Source: Clostridium sp. CMCC3677 (lineage in GTDB: Bacteria > Bacillota > Clostridia > Clostridiales > Clostridiaceae). Taken from it: a stretch of DNA of 64,000 nucleotides. The position numbers and the translations under genes were made by a program. Position 1 is the stretch's first letter; each line of letters begins with the position of its first letter. Of this stretch, positions 25,864 to 34,480 are shown in pieces. The notes beneath the pieces are model-generated. The model searched no databases and was not told the origin of the DNA. It saw only the letters and a list, made by a program, of their open reading frames with translations. Location: positions 62,001-126,000 of the forward strand of contig NZ_JAMQHS010000006.1 in assembly GCF_023845585.1 (NCBI RefSeq), read 5' to 3'.

Positions 25864-26349
25864 TTGAAAAAATTTATTGTTATCTTACTAATTTTATTAA
25901 ATACCACAATTATGATGGGCTGTAGTTTATCAAATGCTAAATACATAAATTTTTCTAAAAAACCTAATAATCATTATTATACTGAACAGCTTACAAAAAA
26001 AGTATTAAATAATGAAGAGTTTTCACTTTATGTATTTGATAAAAATTTATATAAAGAAATTAAAGTTACTGATGATGAAAAACTTATAGTAGAAAACTTT
26101 TTAAATAGTTTAATTACTGATAATTATTTAGAAACTTCTGATGCAATTAATGAAAGAGAACCTTTTAGAATTAAAGTAATATTTAAGGATAATATTTTTT
26201 TAATAAAAGTCTTTAATTCAAATCTTATAACTTTATCACCTTGGGATGGTAATTATACAGAAGATATAGTATCAATGGAAAATCTACCTATTGGATATAA
26301 TTTATTTAATTTTTGCATTCATACTGAGTCTAAGCCTATTGAAAAATAA
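25864..26349 (+). CDS. Lipoprotein of unknown function (DUF4883-like, 161 aa)
   Basis: Starts at TTG after AGGAGG. The signal peptide ends in a lipobox IMMGC, so C20 would be lipid-modified and the protein anchored outside the membrane. The mature part is about 140 residues of mixed strands and helices with the conserved-looking LSPWDGNYTEDIVSMENLPIGYNLFNFC end. It resembles the small clostridial DUF4883 lipoproteins, though I am not sure of that family name. No function can be assigned. It has its own terminator and no operon partner. Confidence 0.75.
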   Translation: MKKFIVILLILLNTTIMMGCSLSNAKYINFSKKPNNHYYTEQLTKKVLNNEEFSLYVFDKNLYKEIKVTDDEKLIVENFLNSLITDNYLETSDAINEREPFRIKVIFKDNIFLIKVFNSNLITLSPWDGNYTEDIVSMENLPIGYNLFNFCIHTESKPIEK

Positions 26350-26356
26350 AATAAAT

Positions 26357-26393
26357 GGATATTTCAAAATAACAACTTTAATTTGGAATATCC
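26357..26393 (+). terminator. Terminator of lipoprotein gene
   Basis: GGATATT and AAA pair with TTT and AATATCC around a 13-base loop, then a T-rich tract. Confidence 0.65.
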
Positions 26394-26575
26394 TCTTATT
26401 TTATAAAAATGATTTCAAAATCTTCATAATTATTGTATAGTATTCTTATATTAATGGTATTATATTGTTAATTCTAATTACATTTTAGTACAGACTAGTT
26501 AATGTAGTTTTTATAATTTTTTAAAGAATAAAAATAATTAATTTAAAATTATATAACAGAAAGGAGTTTATATAT

Positions 26576-27409
26576 ATGTATAAAATAGATTTCCATGTAC
26601 ATACTTCATGTTCAGATGGATTATTATCTCCTGTTGAAGTGGTAAAACGAGCTAAACAAAATTCTGTTTCTTACTTAGCAATTACAGATCATGATACTTT
26701 ATCAGGATTGGATGCTGGAATAAAATGCGGTAACGAATTAGATGTTAAAATTATTCCTGGAATAGAATTATCTACTCAGTATAATAATGAAAGCATTCAC
26801 TTACTTGGATTTTTTAAAGATAATAATTACAATAATTCTGAACTAATAAACGAACTTAATAAAATTAAAAATCATAGAATTATAAGAGCTAAAGAAATTA
26901 TTAAAAAACTTAAAACTGAATTTAACATAATAATTAATTTTGATGACGTATTATCTAATGGAAAAGATACTATAGCTAGACCTCATATTGCTAGAGCAAT
27001 AATAAATGCAGGTTATCCATACGATAACGAATATATCTTCCAAAACTTTATAGGCAAAGATTGTAAAGCTTATGTTCCTACTCTAAAATTATCCACTAAA
27101 GATGGTATATGCCTTTTAAAATCATATAATGCATTAGTGTTTTTAGCTCATCCAAAACTTATAAGCAATTCCAAAATTGATGAGTTTTTAAAAATGAATT
27201 TAGATGGATTGGAAGCATTTTATTTTCAAAATACAAAAGACGAAGAAGAGAAATTCATAAATATAGCCCGAGAAAATAATTTACTAATTTCTTGTGGTTC
27301 AGATTTTCATGGTAATTTAAAAGATGATAAAAAACATGGTGATATTGGAAGCATGACTATGCCTTCAATTTACTTAGAAAACTTTTTAAGTGCTTTGGCT
27401 ATGTTTTAG
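26576..27409 (+). CDS. PHP-domain phosphoesterase (YciV/RNase AM-like)
   Basis: A 277-residue metal-dependent phosphoesterase of the PHP superfamily. Metal-binding motifs occur in order: DFHVHTSCSDG (motif 1), TDHDTLSG (motif 2), PGIELST, ARPHIARAI, VFLAHPKL and CGSDFHG (motif 4). The ARPHIA and SDFHG phrases fit the YciV/TrpH group, which acts on 3',5'-nucleoside bisphosphates or trims RNA 5' ends. AAAGGAG precedes the ATG. The last codons and the stop (27400-27409, GCTATGTTTTAG) lie inside a copy of the palindromic repeat, so the C-terminus appears to be donated by the repeat. Confidence 0.9.
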   Translation: MYKIDFHVHTSCSDGLLSPVEVVKRAKQNSVSYLAITDHDTLSGLDAGIKCGNELDVKIIPGIELSTQYNNESIHLLGFFKDNNYNNSELINELNKIKNHRIIRAKEIIKKLKTEFNIIINFDDVLSNGKDTIARPHIARAIINAGYPYDNEYIFQNFIGKDCKAYVPTLKLSTKDGICLLKSYNALVFLAHPKLISNSKIDEFLKMNLDGLEAFYFQNTKDEEEKFINIARENNLLISCGSDFHGNLKDDKKHGDIGSMTMPSIYLENFLSALAMF

Positions 27410-27475
27410 TAGAATGTTGATATATACATAAGTAAAATTAACTTATTGTATATATCAACACCTATTAAAAACAAA
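27401..27475 (+). repeat. Palindromic dispersed repeat, copy 7 (best preserved)
   Basis: Inner arms of 14 bp (TGTTGATATATACA at 27415-27428, exact complement at 27447-27460) with outer ATGTTTTAGTAGA and TATTAAAAACA flanks. It overlaps the stop of the PHP gene and may act as its terminator. Confidence 0.8.
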
Positions 27476-27502
27476 ACCTTTAATTAAAATTTTTATTTAT
27501 TT

Positions 27503-28894
27503 CTATGCTTCTATTAAAAAGGCTCTATAGCCTCTCATAGTTTCATATATATCTGCTTTACTCGCTAATTCCCATGGTGCATGCATATTCAAAAGTGCTA
27601 CTCCACAATCTATAACTTCCATATTATATTGAGCTAAAATGTATGCGATAGTTCCACCACCACCAGCATCAACTTTTCCAAGTTCTGCTGTTTGAATAGA
27701 AACATCGTGCTTTTCCATTATTCTTCTAAGCTCAGCCATATATTCTGCATTTGCATCATTACATCCTGATTTTCCTCTAGCACCAGTGTATTTATTAAAT
27801 ACCATACCTCTACCAAAGAATGCTGAATTTTTCTTTTCCATTACTGATGGATAATTTGGATCAAATGCTGCACTTACATCAGAAGATAACATTTTAGAAT
27901 TACTAAGACATCTTCTTAATTTAATATCAGAGAATCCTTCGACTTTATCAAGAACTTCTGCAACTATATTTTCAAAGAATTTAGATTGCATTCCTGTTGC
28001 CCCTATGCTTCCTACTTCTTCTTTATCAACTAAAAGACAACAGCAAGTCTTATCGCATTCATCAATATCAAACATAGCCATTAATGAAGTATATGAACAT
28101 ACTCTATCATCATGACCATAAGCCATAACCATACTTCTATCTAAGCCATAATCTCTTGCTTTTCCTGCTGGAACTATTTCAATTTCAGCCGATAAAAAGT
28201 CTTCTTCTTCAAAATCATATTTTTCTTTTAATATTTTTAATATATTAGCTTTAACACTGTCTTTTTCTTCACCTTTTAAAGGCATACTACCAACTAATAC
28301 ATTTAAATCTTCTCCTTCAACTACTTTATTTCCTTTTTTAAGTAATTGATCTCCAGATAAATGTACTAATAAATCTGATACTCCAACAACTGGATCATTT
28401 TCGTCTTCACCAATACAAATATCAATTATTGAACCATCTTTTTTTACTACCACTCCATGTAGAGCTAAAGGTAATGTAACCCATTGATATTTCTTAATTC
28501 CACCATAATAATGAGTATCTAATAATACCATTTCATTATCTTCATAAAGTGGATTTTGCTTTGCATCTAATCTAGGTGAATCAATATGAGCGCCTAAAAT
28601 TTTAAGTCCCTTTTCCATAGATTCTTTACCAATAATAAATAAAGCAATAGTTTTTCCTTTATTATTAGCATATACTTTATCTCCAGCTTTTAAAGTTTCT
28701 CCATTTTTTATTATATCATCTATGTTTTTATAACCGTTACTTTCTGCCATCTTAATAACTTCTTTTACACATTCTCTTTCAGTCTTACATATAGACATGA
28801 AATTTTTGTAACCATCACAAAAATCAAAGATTTCTTTTACTCCCTTTTCCTCATACTTATTCCATACATTCTTGTTGTTTTTTTCTGATTTCAT
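27503..28894 (-). CDS. M18-family aminopeptidase
   Basis: A 463-residue dinuclear zinc aminopeptidase (M18, aspartyl aminopeptidase family). Metal and catalytic motifs are GAHIDSPRLDAKQ (first His/Asp), the bridging-Asp/Glu region MAYGHDDRVCSYT and LLVDKEEVGSIGATG (catalytic Glu), and NMHAPWELASKAD (final His). The domain that inserts between the metal-site halves is also present (WVTLPLALHGVVV and the DPVVGVSDLL region). It is cytosolic, releasing N-terminal residues from peptides. It lies 81 bases after hprK and could be read from the same transcript, but the functions are unrelated. Confidence 0.93.
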   Translation of the reverse strand: MKSEKNNKNVWNKYEEKGVKEIFDFCDGYKNFMSICKTERECVKEVIKMAESNGYKNIDDIIKNGETLKAGDKVYANNKGKTIALFIIGKESMEKGLKILGAHIDSPRLDAKQNPLYEDNEMVLLDTHYYGGIKKYQWVTLPLALHGVVVKKDGSIIDICIGEDENDPVVGVSDLLVHLSGDQLLKKGNKVVEGEDLNVLVGSMPLKGEEKDSVKANILKILKEKYDFEEEDFLSAEIEIVPAGKARDYGLDRSMVMAYGHDDRVCSYTSLMAMFDIDECDKTCCCLLVDKEEVGSIGATGMQSKFFENIVAEVLDKVEGFSDIKLRRCLSNSKMLSSDVSAAFDPNYPSVMEKKNSAFFGRGMVFNKYTGARGKSGCNDANAEYMAELRRIMEKHDVSIQTAELGKVDAGGGGTIAYILAQYNMEVIDCGVALLNMHAPWELASKADIYETMRGYRAFLIEA

Positions 28895-28975
28895 ATTTAA
28901 TCCTCTCTTCTCTCTTTTGATAAATTTTACTTTAAAGAAAACTTATCATATATTTAAATAAACTTAGTTTAAATT

Positions 28976-29890
28976 TTAAGCTTCATCACTTACTGAACTC
29001 ATTCTATTTTCTATTATATCAACAGGAGATACTTTAGACATCAATGAATATCTGTAGTTAACTGCTGCTGCCTCTATTATTACAGCAATATTTCTTCCTG
29101 GTCTAACTGGTACAGTTAATTTTTTTACAGGAATTCCTAATATGTCCATATATTGATTGTCTATTCCTAATCTATCATAATCATTGTCATCTTTCCAGTG
29201 TTCAAAATGCATTATTAGTTTTATTTCTTTTTCTTCTAATACAGAACTTAATCCATAAAGTTGAGTAACATCAATAATTCCTATTCCTCTTACTTCTAAC
29301 ATACCAATTGTTATCTTAGGTGAACTTCCTATCAATGTTCCATCACTTTCTCTAATATCAACAGCATCATCAGTGATTAATCTATGACCTCTTTTTATAA
29401 GTTCTAAGGCTGTTTCACTTTTTCCTATACCACTTTCTCCAGTTATTAATATTCCAATTCCTGAAACATCAACTAATACCCCATGTAATCTAGTTTCTGG
29501 AGCTAATTTATCTGCTAGATATAGTGTTATTTTACTTATAAGTTTTGTTGTTACAGACTTACTTCTTAATACCCATATATTATTCTTTCTTGCTTCTTTA
29601 ATAAATTCTTCATGTGGCTCTAAACCTCTACTTATTATTAAACAAGTTATATTAAAGCTTAAATATTTTTTAACTCTTTTCTTTCTTACTTCAATTTGCA
29701 TATCTTGTAAGAAGCTCCATTCAGCTTTACCTATAATTTGTATTCTTTCTGGAGCAAAGTAGTTATAAAATCCTGCTAATTGTAAGCCTGGTCTATTTAC
29801 ATCATTTACTTCGATTTTTATATCTTCATTTCCTTCAACTAATACTTCTAAATCAAAATCATTTATCAATCTTTTAACCGAAACCGCCAC
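28976..29890 (-). CDS. hprK: HPr kinase/phosphorylase
   Basis: A 304-residue bifunctional enzyme that phosphorylates or dephosphorylates HPr on serine, the key step of Gram-positive catabolite repression. The N-terminal domain (1-130) is followed by the conserved His136 in LHGVLVDVSG, Walker A GESGIGKS (151-158), the ITDDAVDIR loop and the signature LEVRGIGIIDV. The C-terminal PVRPGRNIAVIIEAAAVNYR segment is also present. Length is normal. It starts 15 bases after the DUF896 gene, with a GGAATGATGG site upstream, so the two form an operon. Confidence 0.96.
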   Translation of the reverse strand: MAVSVKRLINDFDLEVLVEGNEDIKIEVNDVNRPGLQLAGFYNYFAPERIQIIGKAEWSFLQDMQIEVRKKRVKKYLSFNITCLIISRGLEPHEEFIKEARKNNIWVLRSKSVTTKLISKITLYLADKLAPETRLHGVLVDVSGIGILITGESGIGKSETALELIKRGHRLITDDAVDIRESDGTLIGSSPKITIGMLEVRGIGIIDVTQLYGLSSVLEEKEIKLIMHFEHWKDDNDYDRLGIDNQYMDILGIPVKKLTVPVRPGRNIAVIIEAAAVNYRYSLMSKVSPVDIIENRMSSVSDEA

Positions 29891-29905
29891 TCTCCATCAT
29901 TCCTT

Positions 29906-30094
29906 TTATTTATTTTTCAGTTCTATACCATCTAATTGAGCTCTAAAGTTTTTCTTTACATTATCTATGTATCTTTTTCTTAATTTTTGTTGTAACTCCT
30001 TCTCTTCTTCTGTTAAACTTGCCTCTTTACTTTTCTTATATAATAAATTAATTTGTTCTATTACTTCTTCTATTTTCATATTTTCAATCTTCAC
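29906..30094 (-). CDS. DUF896 (YnzC-like) small protein
   Basis: A 62-residue helical-hairpin protein of the DUF896/UPF0291 family. The hallmark is EVIEQINLLYKKSKEASLTEEEK followed by LQQKLRKRYIDNVKKNFRAQL, shown in two parts here. Family members are about 60-80 residues and cytosolic; Bacillus YnzC is part of the SOS regulon but its role is unclear. I prefer GTG 30094, which follows AAAGGATG at proper distance; ATG 30079 is possible, and a frame reaching back to 30160 is unlikely. It is co-transcribed with hprK. Confidence 0.9.
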   Translation of the reverse strand: MKIENMKIEEVIEQINLLYKKSKEASLTEEEKELQQKLRKRYIDNVKKNFRAQLDGIELKNK

Positions 30095-30527
30095 TTTAAA
30101 ATACATCCTTTCTCTTTCTATATCACTAATTTTACCTATTTTTAAAAATATAATCAACAAAAAAACTTACGACATTATTTTTTATTTTATTGTGTAATTT
30201 TAAACATATTTATTATACTGATCATTATAAATTGCTTTGAAAATATACATTTTTTAGTTTTTTCTGTAAATTTTTAAGATAATTTTTTTCTTGAATTTAT
30301 TTCTTTTTTTGTACTTTATTTCTATTTTTGTAATATTGTGTATTTAAACCTCATTTTCTTGGTAATTAATGTCGGTAATTGTATAGCGAAATCTTTTTAC
30401 AAAAGGCTACATTTTGTTTATAATTAATTTACATAAATTACTTAATTGACCTAAAATTCAATTTACTGCTTAAGAAAGTATACATGTGTTATTAGTTTAA
30501 TAATAAATAATATAAGAGGTGATATAA
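30095..30527. other. Gene-free interval between divergent genes
   Basis: 433 AT-rich bases without a supportable gene. Poly-T tracts and no clear hairpin; it should contain the hprK operon promoter and that of the 71-aa gene. Confidence 0.5.
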
Positions 30528-30743
30528 TTGAAAATTAAAGATTTGCTAAAATTAAAAAGAAAAATTATCATTAGAAAAAAATTGCTTAATTTCTTATTAG
30601 TTTGGTTTAATCCAAGAAACACTTTAATGATTGTTTTATCTAAAAATTTAGACAAGCATATTGCAAAATATCAAAAAATACTCTCTCTACAACATAAACA
30701 CCAAAAATATAAATTAGATATGGTTAGATTAGCAATTGCTTAA
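30528..30743 (+). CDS. Diverged Spo0E-like small protein (71 aa)
   Basis: A 71-residue, very basic protein starting at TTG after AGAGGTG. An N-terminal Lys/Leu-rich helix (KDLLKLKRKIIIRKKLL) leads through a turn with NPRNTLMIV to the stretch LSKNLDKHIAKYQK, which keeps the Ser-x-x-Leu-Asp-x-x-Ile-x-x-Tyr spacing of Spo0E-type aspartyl-phosphate phosphatases. The strong positive charge is unusual for the family, and the motif is looser than in the protein at 6203-6367, so the call is tentative. An intrinsic terminator follows, so the gene is its own unit. Confidence 0.55.
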   Translation: MKIKDLLKLKRKIIIRKKLLNFLLVWFNPRNTLMIVLSKNLDKHIAKYQKILSLQHKHQKYKLDMVRLAIA

Positions 30744-30800
30744 TTTAACTATAAAAATTATTATTACTCTCTTTAATAATTAACTTTTATATTAAATTAA

Positions 30801-30858
30801 TAAGTCATTGATATTTAGTATTTAGAATATTAATTCCAATCTAGTAATCAATGACTTA
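30801..30858 (+). terminator. Terminator of 71-aa gene
   Basis: Perfect 12-bp stem TAAGTCATTGAT and complement with a 34-base loop, followed by TTATTATT. Confidence 0.6.
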
Positions 30859-30934
30859 TTATTATTAAATTCACTCTTTATTTATAAATTAATCTATACT
30901 TTAAATTATCTATAATTGAATTTTACATTTTTTA

Positions 30935-31007
30935 CATATGATTATTTTTTATTCTTTAGGGGTACTCACTACACCTTTAAAACATAGTATTCTAGAAATT
31001 ATCCACA
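30935..31007 (-). repeat. 73-bp dispersed repeat with DnaA box, copy 2
   Basis: Reverse-complement partner of 11934-12006 (65 of 73 identical). It contains TTATCCACA at 30999-31007. It lies just downstream of the ncRNA terminator. Confidence 0.85.
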
Positions 31008-31035
31008 GATTTAAGATTTTTATAATTTACTAAAG

Positions 31036-31267
31036 AATAAAAAAACACCTCATAATGAGGTGTTTTAATTCATAAACAATAGCTCCCAACATGCCGTTTA
31101 CTTACATATTCATACCTGCGCCTCGCAGGTGGGTTAAGTTCAACTTAATTTTGTCTTCTTCTGTAAATTAATTTAGAGAAGCCTGACAGACATAAGTATG
31201 TCACAAATCCCGAAAATGTCATGTAGGTTGAATATAATAAGCTATGCGAACATCTTAGGAAAACTAC
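31036..31267 (-). ncRNA. Candidate structured non-coding RNA, about 230 nt
   Basis: This stretch has no reading frame but has a complete RNA-gene layout: a sigma-A promoter (31274-31301), about 200 bases richer in G and C than flanking DNA, and a strong terminator (31042-31066). The minus-strand RNA can form consecutive hairpins: GACATA/TATGTC, CTTCT/AGAAG, TTAAGT/ACTTAA and a perfect 7-bp ACCTGCG/CGCAGGT. An end-to-end pairing ATAGCT with AGCTAT encloses them. The single-stranded phrases TTTTCGGGATTTG and GGCATGTTGGGAGC look like conserved tertiary motifs. It is not tmRNA, SRP RNA or RNase P. A raiA-type RNA or a divergent 6S RNA are the possibilities I would test first. Confidence 0.6.
31042..31066. 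terminator. Terminator of the ncRNA
   Basis: AAAACACCTC and complement around a 5-base loop, followed on the minus strand by a long T-run. Confidence 0.85.
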
Positions 31268-31273
31268 ACTTTT

Positions 31274-31301
31274 ATTATATCATAACTTCGTTTTAATTCA
31301 A
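31274..31301 (-). promoter_or_regulatory. Promoter of the ncRNA
   Basis: TTGAAT, 16-base spacer and a perfect TATAAT on the minus strand. Confidence 0.65.
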
Positions 31302-31330
31302 TAGAATTATTATACTATTATTTATTTTTT

Positions 31331-31729
31331 TTAATCATTATAATCATTTAAAACTTCGTCTAAATCTACTTCACTATCACATTTAGCGAATGCTGCTATA
31401 AACTTTACGTATCCCAAATTTCTAGTCTCATTTTCTACTTGCCTATACTTTCCTTCAACATCTAAATCTTCCATAGAATCTTCTATTATGCTTTCTATAT
31501 TATCCATAGCAATATCTTTTAAGTAAGGCATATAAAAATCATTGTACCACTCATCACTCTCGTCATCAAAATCACATTCTTCATTGGCATAATTTTCAGC
31601 TGCATCTATTTCTTCTTTATCAAAATCATAAAAGAATTTAATTAGTGCATATTCATCAGTTTGACCTATTTCTTCAATTTCAGATAATCCGTTTTTTTCT
31701 AAATAATCTATTATCTCAGAACTTTTCAT
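31331..31729 (-). CDS. Acidic hypothetical protein (132 aa)
   Basis: Not recognised. About a third of the residues are Asp or Glu, with acidic clusters such as CDFDDESDEWYNDF and DSMEDLDVEG. The first 20 residues (SSEIIDYLEKNGLSEIEEI) look like a small helical motif, and the tail VKFIAAFAKCDSEVDLDEVL is helical. There is no signal peptide or membrane segment. It starts 13 bases after the DUF1292 gene and must be co-transcribed with it. A DNA-mimic or protein-binding role would be speculation. Confidence 0.65.
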   Translation of the reverse strand: MKSSEIIDYLEKNGLSEIEEIGQTDEYALIKFFYDFDKEEIDAAENYANEECDFDDESDEWYNDFYMPYLKDIAMDNIESIIEDSMEDLDVEGKYRQVENETRNLGYVKFIAAFAKCDSEVDLDEVLNDYND

Positions 31730-31742
31730 TTACTATCCTCTC

Positions 31743-31994
31743 CTAATATAATAATTTTTTATATTCTTTTTTTATTGCTTCAAATTCTTTATCATCTTCA
31801 ACAATATTTAACTCTTCCTTACCATCCTTATCTGTATCTACTCTAAATGCAAAAATATTAGCATCTTCTGATGAATCATCAACTGGTGATAGTAATAGAT
31901 ATTCTATTTTATCTAAATAAATTCTAGCTATTGCTTCAAAATCAACCTTATTTCCAGTTTCATCTTTAAAAGACATTATCTCTTTTTCTTCCAT
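31743..31994 (-). CDS. DUF1292-family protein
   Basis: An 83-residue acidic protein of the DUF1292 (YrzB-like) family: [22 protein letters not shown], then [30 protein letters not shown]. The family core is a strand-rich fold that in most Firmicutes accompanies ruvX and a DUF965 gene; here those partners are missing and the gene sits with an acidic hypothetical protein. ATG 31994 has AGAGGTG at good spacing. Function unknown. Confidence 0.85.
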   Translation of the reverse strand: MEEKEIMSFKDETGNKVDFEAIARIYLDKIEYLLLSPVDDSSEDANIFAFRVDTDKDGKEELNIVEDDKEFEAIKKEYKKLLY

Positions 31995-32102
31995 TTTGTT
32001 CACCTCTTAATTTTTTTATAAAATATATAAGTTTATAACATATAACAAGCTTCCATAGTTGCTATTATTATATGCACTTTTATTTTTAATGAATATACTT
32101 TT

Positions 32103-34388
32103 TTAATTATTTTCCTCAATTAAATGAGTTAATGAATCAAGCTTTAAAATATATTCATAATGTAACGCTCTAGTTAACATAACATATAATAGTCTTTGAT
32201 CTAATATATTATTTTGATAATTTTCCTTACTTGGATTATATATAATTGTACAGTCAAATTCTAATCCTTTAGTTAAGTAAGATGGTATTATAACATTATC
32301 CTCTAAAAAGCAAGTTTCTTTTCCTTTTATACGTTGAAATTTATATGCACTGTTATTCTTTAAAATCTTTTCTACTTTTTGTGCTTGCTTAGAGTCTTTA
32401 GTTATTATAGCTATACTAATTTTACCTAATTCTCTGATTTTTTCAATTATTTTATCTATAATTTTGTAAATATTTTTTTCACTTTCATCAAATTTAATAA
32501 TTTTTGGCTCTTCTCCATGTCTTAATACAGCTTTTGCATCTTTAAGACCTAACTTTTGAGCCTTCAAAGTATGCTTTGCAAAATCAATTATTTCTACTGT
32601 GGATCTATAGCTTTGAGTTAATTGAACATAAGTTGCTTTATCTTTAAACAAGTCTTTAGTTATGTCTTCCCAACATTTCAACCCTTTATAATAATAAATT
32701 CCTTGAGCTAAGTCACCAACTAGAGTCAATGAGTTACCTTTAGAAAATGAATTTATTAAATGTATTTGAAATGGACTATAATCTTGTGCTTCATCTACAA
32801 CTATATGTTTAAACTTTTCTTTTTCATCAATTCCTTCTAATAAATTTCTTATATACAAAAGAGGTGCTAAATCATCTTCATCAATAATCTTATTTTCATG
32901 ATTAATTAAAAAATCCGCTTTCATAAAATCTAATAATTCATTAGAAATATCTTCTGGTCCTATAAAATCAAAAAGATCGTCAGTAAAAAATTTATAATAT
33001 ATATCACTAACGCCTATACCTTTCCAATTTTTAAAATACTCATTAAATTGTTTCTTATAATTTTTTAATATATGATTTTTAATTTCATCTCTCTTATCAT
33101 ATTCTTCTACTAATAGCCTTCTTCTTTCAACCAAATCTTCACAAGTATTTTTTATATTTTTTATTTTACTTTCCCATCTAAAATCAATTGAATACAATAA
33201 AACCTCTATTTTTTCTTTTATTTTCAAAGATAAATATCTCTTAATTTCGTCTTTTCTTTTATTTATAGCATAAGATTTTAAATCTTTTAAATATAATTTA
33301 ACTATTTCTTTTTTTTCAAAAATAATATATCCATCTATAGTTATATCTTCTATCTCTCTTGTACTACTATCTACTAATGCAATATATTTATCTATCATAT
33401 TTTTAAATTCAATAGAGCCTTTAAAACATGCAGATCTTATTATAAAATTTCTTTTATTATCATCATCTTCTTCCATTATGGCTCTAAGCTTATCATCCTT
33501 ACTATAAATTTTTCCTTTAAGCTTAAATTTAGATTTTACAAGTTCTTCAAATGTGTTTTGTTGCACTTCTTCCGCACCTAAATTAGGCAATGTTTCGGAT
33601 ATATAGTCTAAAAATAATTTATTTGGTGCTAATACTAATATATCGTCTCCGTTCATACTGTCTTTATATCTGTAAATAAGATATGCTAATCTATGAAGAG
33701 CTATTGTGGTTTTTCCAGATCCTGCTGAGCCCTGAACTATTATTGGAAAATTCTTAGGCCATCTTATGATTTCATTTTGTTCCTTTTGTATAGTAGAAAC
33801 AACTTCTTTTAACTTTTTCCCTCTACTCTCTTCAAGATTAATTTTTAAAAATTCATCTACTAGTTCTGTTCCTTCTTCTCCATTTATCATTAATTCATTT
33901 AATGAATCATCAAATATATCTTTAATTTTTCCCTCATCAAATAAAAACTTTCTTTTAAGTAACAGTTTTCCTTCAATTAATCCTGCTGGAGCTTTGTAGT
34001 ATGCTTCTCCACCAGTTCCACTATAATATAAATCAGCTATAGGTGCTCTCCAATCTACTACAACTTCTTCACCTCTTATATTATTAGTAATTCCTTTCTT
34101 TCCAATATATATATTTTCTTCAAATCCAAATTTTTCTGCAAAATCAACTCTACCAAAATACGGTGTTTCAAGTGCTTCTTCATATCCATCTATATCTTTT
34201 TGTAATACACCATATATCTTTTCAGTCGTTTCCTTTTCTTCATTATAACTTCCCTTGGACTCTTTAGATAAATATCTAATCTTTGCATTTACTTTTTCTC
34301 TATTAATTCTTTTTTCATTTAATTCTTCTAAAATTAAACTTCTTTTTTCTTCTAATACTTCTTCTTCATATAATAATTCATTTTTCAT
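32103..34388 (-). CDS. helD: HelD-like superfamily 1 helicase/RNA polymerase recycling ATPase
   Basis: A 761-residue UvrD/Rep-family ATPase of the HelD type. The N-terminal coiled coil (1-75) is followed by the HelD phrase YFGRVDFAEKFGFEENIYIG and the conserved VVVDWRAPIADLYYSG. Walker A is GSAGSGKT (220-227), Walker B is HIVVDEAQDYSPFQ, with the LTQSYRSTVEI and LYVMLTRAL motifs. In Bacillus, HelD pushes its coiled-coil arm into the RNA polymerase channels and frees stalled complexes. Length and domain order match. It is a single gene; its 5' end is GTAAAGTATG-like with a weak ribosome binding site. Confidence 0.9.
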   Translation of the reverse strand: MKNELLYEEEVLEEKRSLILEELNEKRINREKVNAKIRYLSKESKGSYNEEKETTEKIYGVLQKDIDGYEEALETPYFGRVDFAEKFGFEENIYIGKKGITNNIRGEEVVVDWRAPIADLYYSGTGGEAYYKAPAGLIEGKLLLKRKFLFDEGKIKDIFDDSLNELMINGEEGTELVDEFLKINLEESRGKKLKEVVSTIQKEQNEIIRWPKNFPIIVQGSAGSGKTTIALHRLAYLIYRYKDSMNGDDILVLAPNKLFLDYISETLPNLGAEEVQQNTFEELVKSKFKLKGKIYSKDDKLRAIMEEDDDNKRNFIIRSACFKGSIEFKNMIDKYIALVDSSTREIEDITIDGYIIFEKKEIVKLYLKDLKSYAINKRKDEIKRYLSLKIKEKIEVLLYSIDFRWESKIKNIKNTCEDLVERRRLLVEEYDKRDEIKNHILKNYKKQFNEYFKNWKGIGVSDIYYKFFTDDLFDFIGPEDISNELLDFMKADFLINHENKIIDEDDLAPLLYIRNLLEGIDEKEKFKHIVVDEAQDYSPFQIHLINSFSKGNSLTLVGDLAQGIYYYKGLKCWEDITKDLFKDKATYVQLTQSYRSTVEIIDFAKHTLKAQKLGLKDAKAVLRHGEEPKIIKFDESEKNIYKIIDKIIEKIRELGKISIAIITKDSKQAQKVEKILKNNSAYKFQRIKGKETCFLEDNVIIPSYLTKGLEFDCTIIYNPSKENYQNNILDQRLLYVMLTRALHYEYILKLDSLTHLIEENN

Positions 34389-34480
34389 ACTTTACCTCTT
34401 ATAAAAATAACTTAACATATCAATTATATCCAAATATTAATCATAATAATATAGTATATTTAGTAAATTATAAAAACATT

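Noticed and set aside
31036..31267. Classical 6S RNA, tmRNA, SRP RNA or RNase P RNA
   Set aside because: The fold is a series of separate hairpins rather than one long rod with a central bubble, and the signature sequences of the others are missing. A divergent 6S is not fully excluded.
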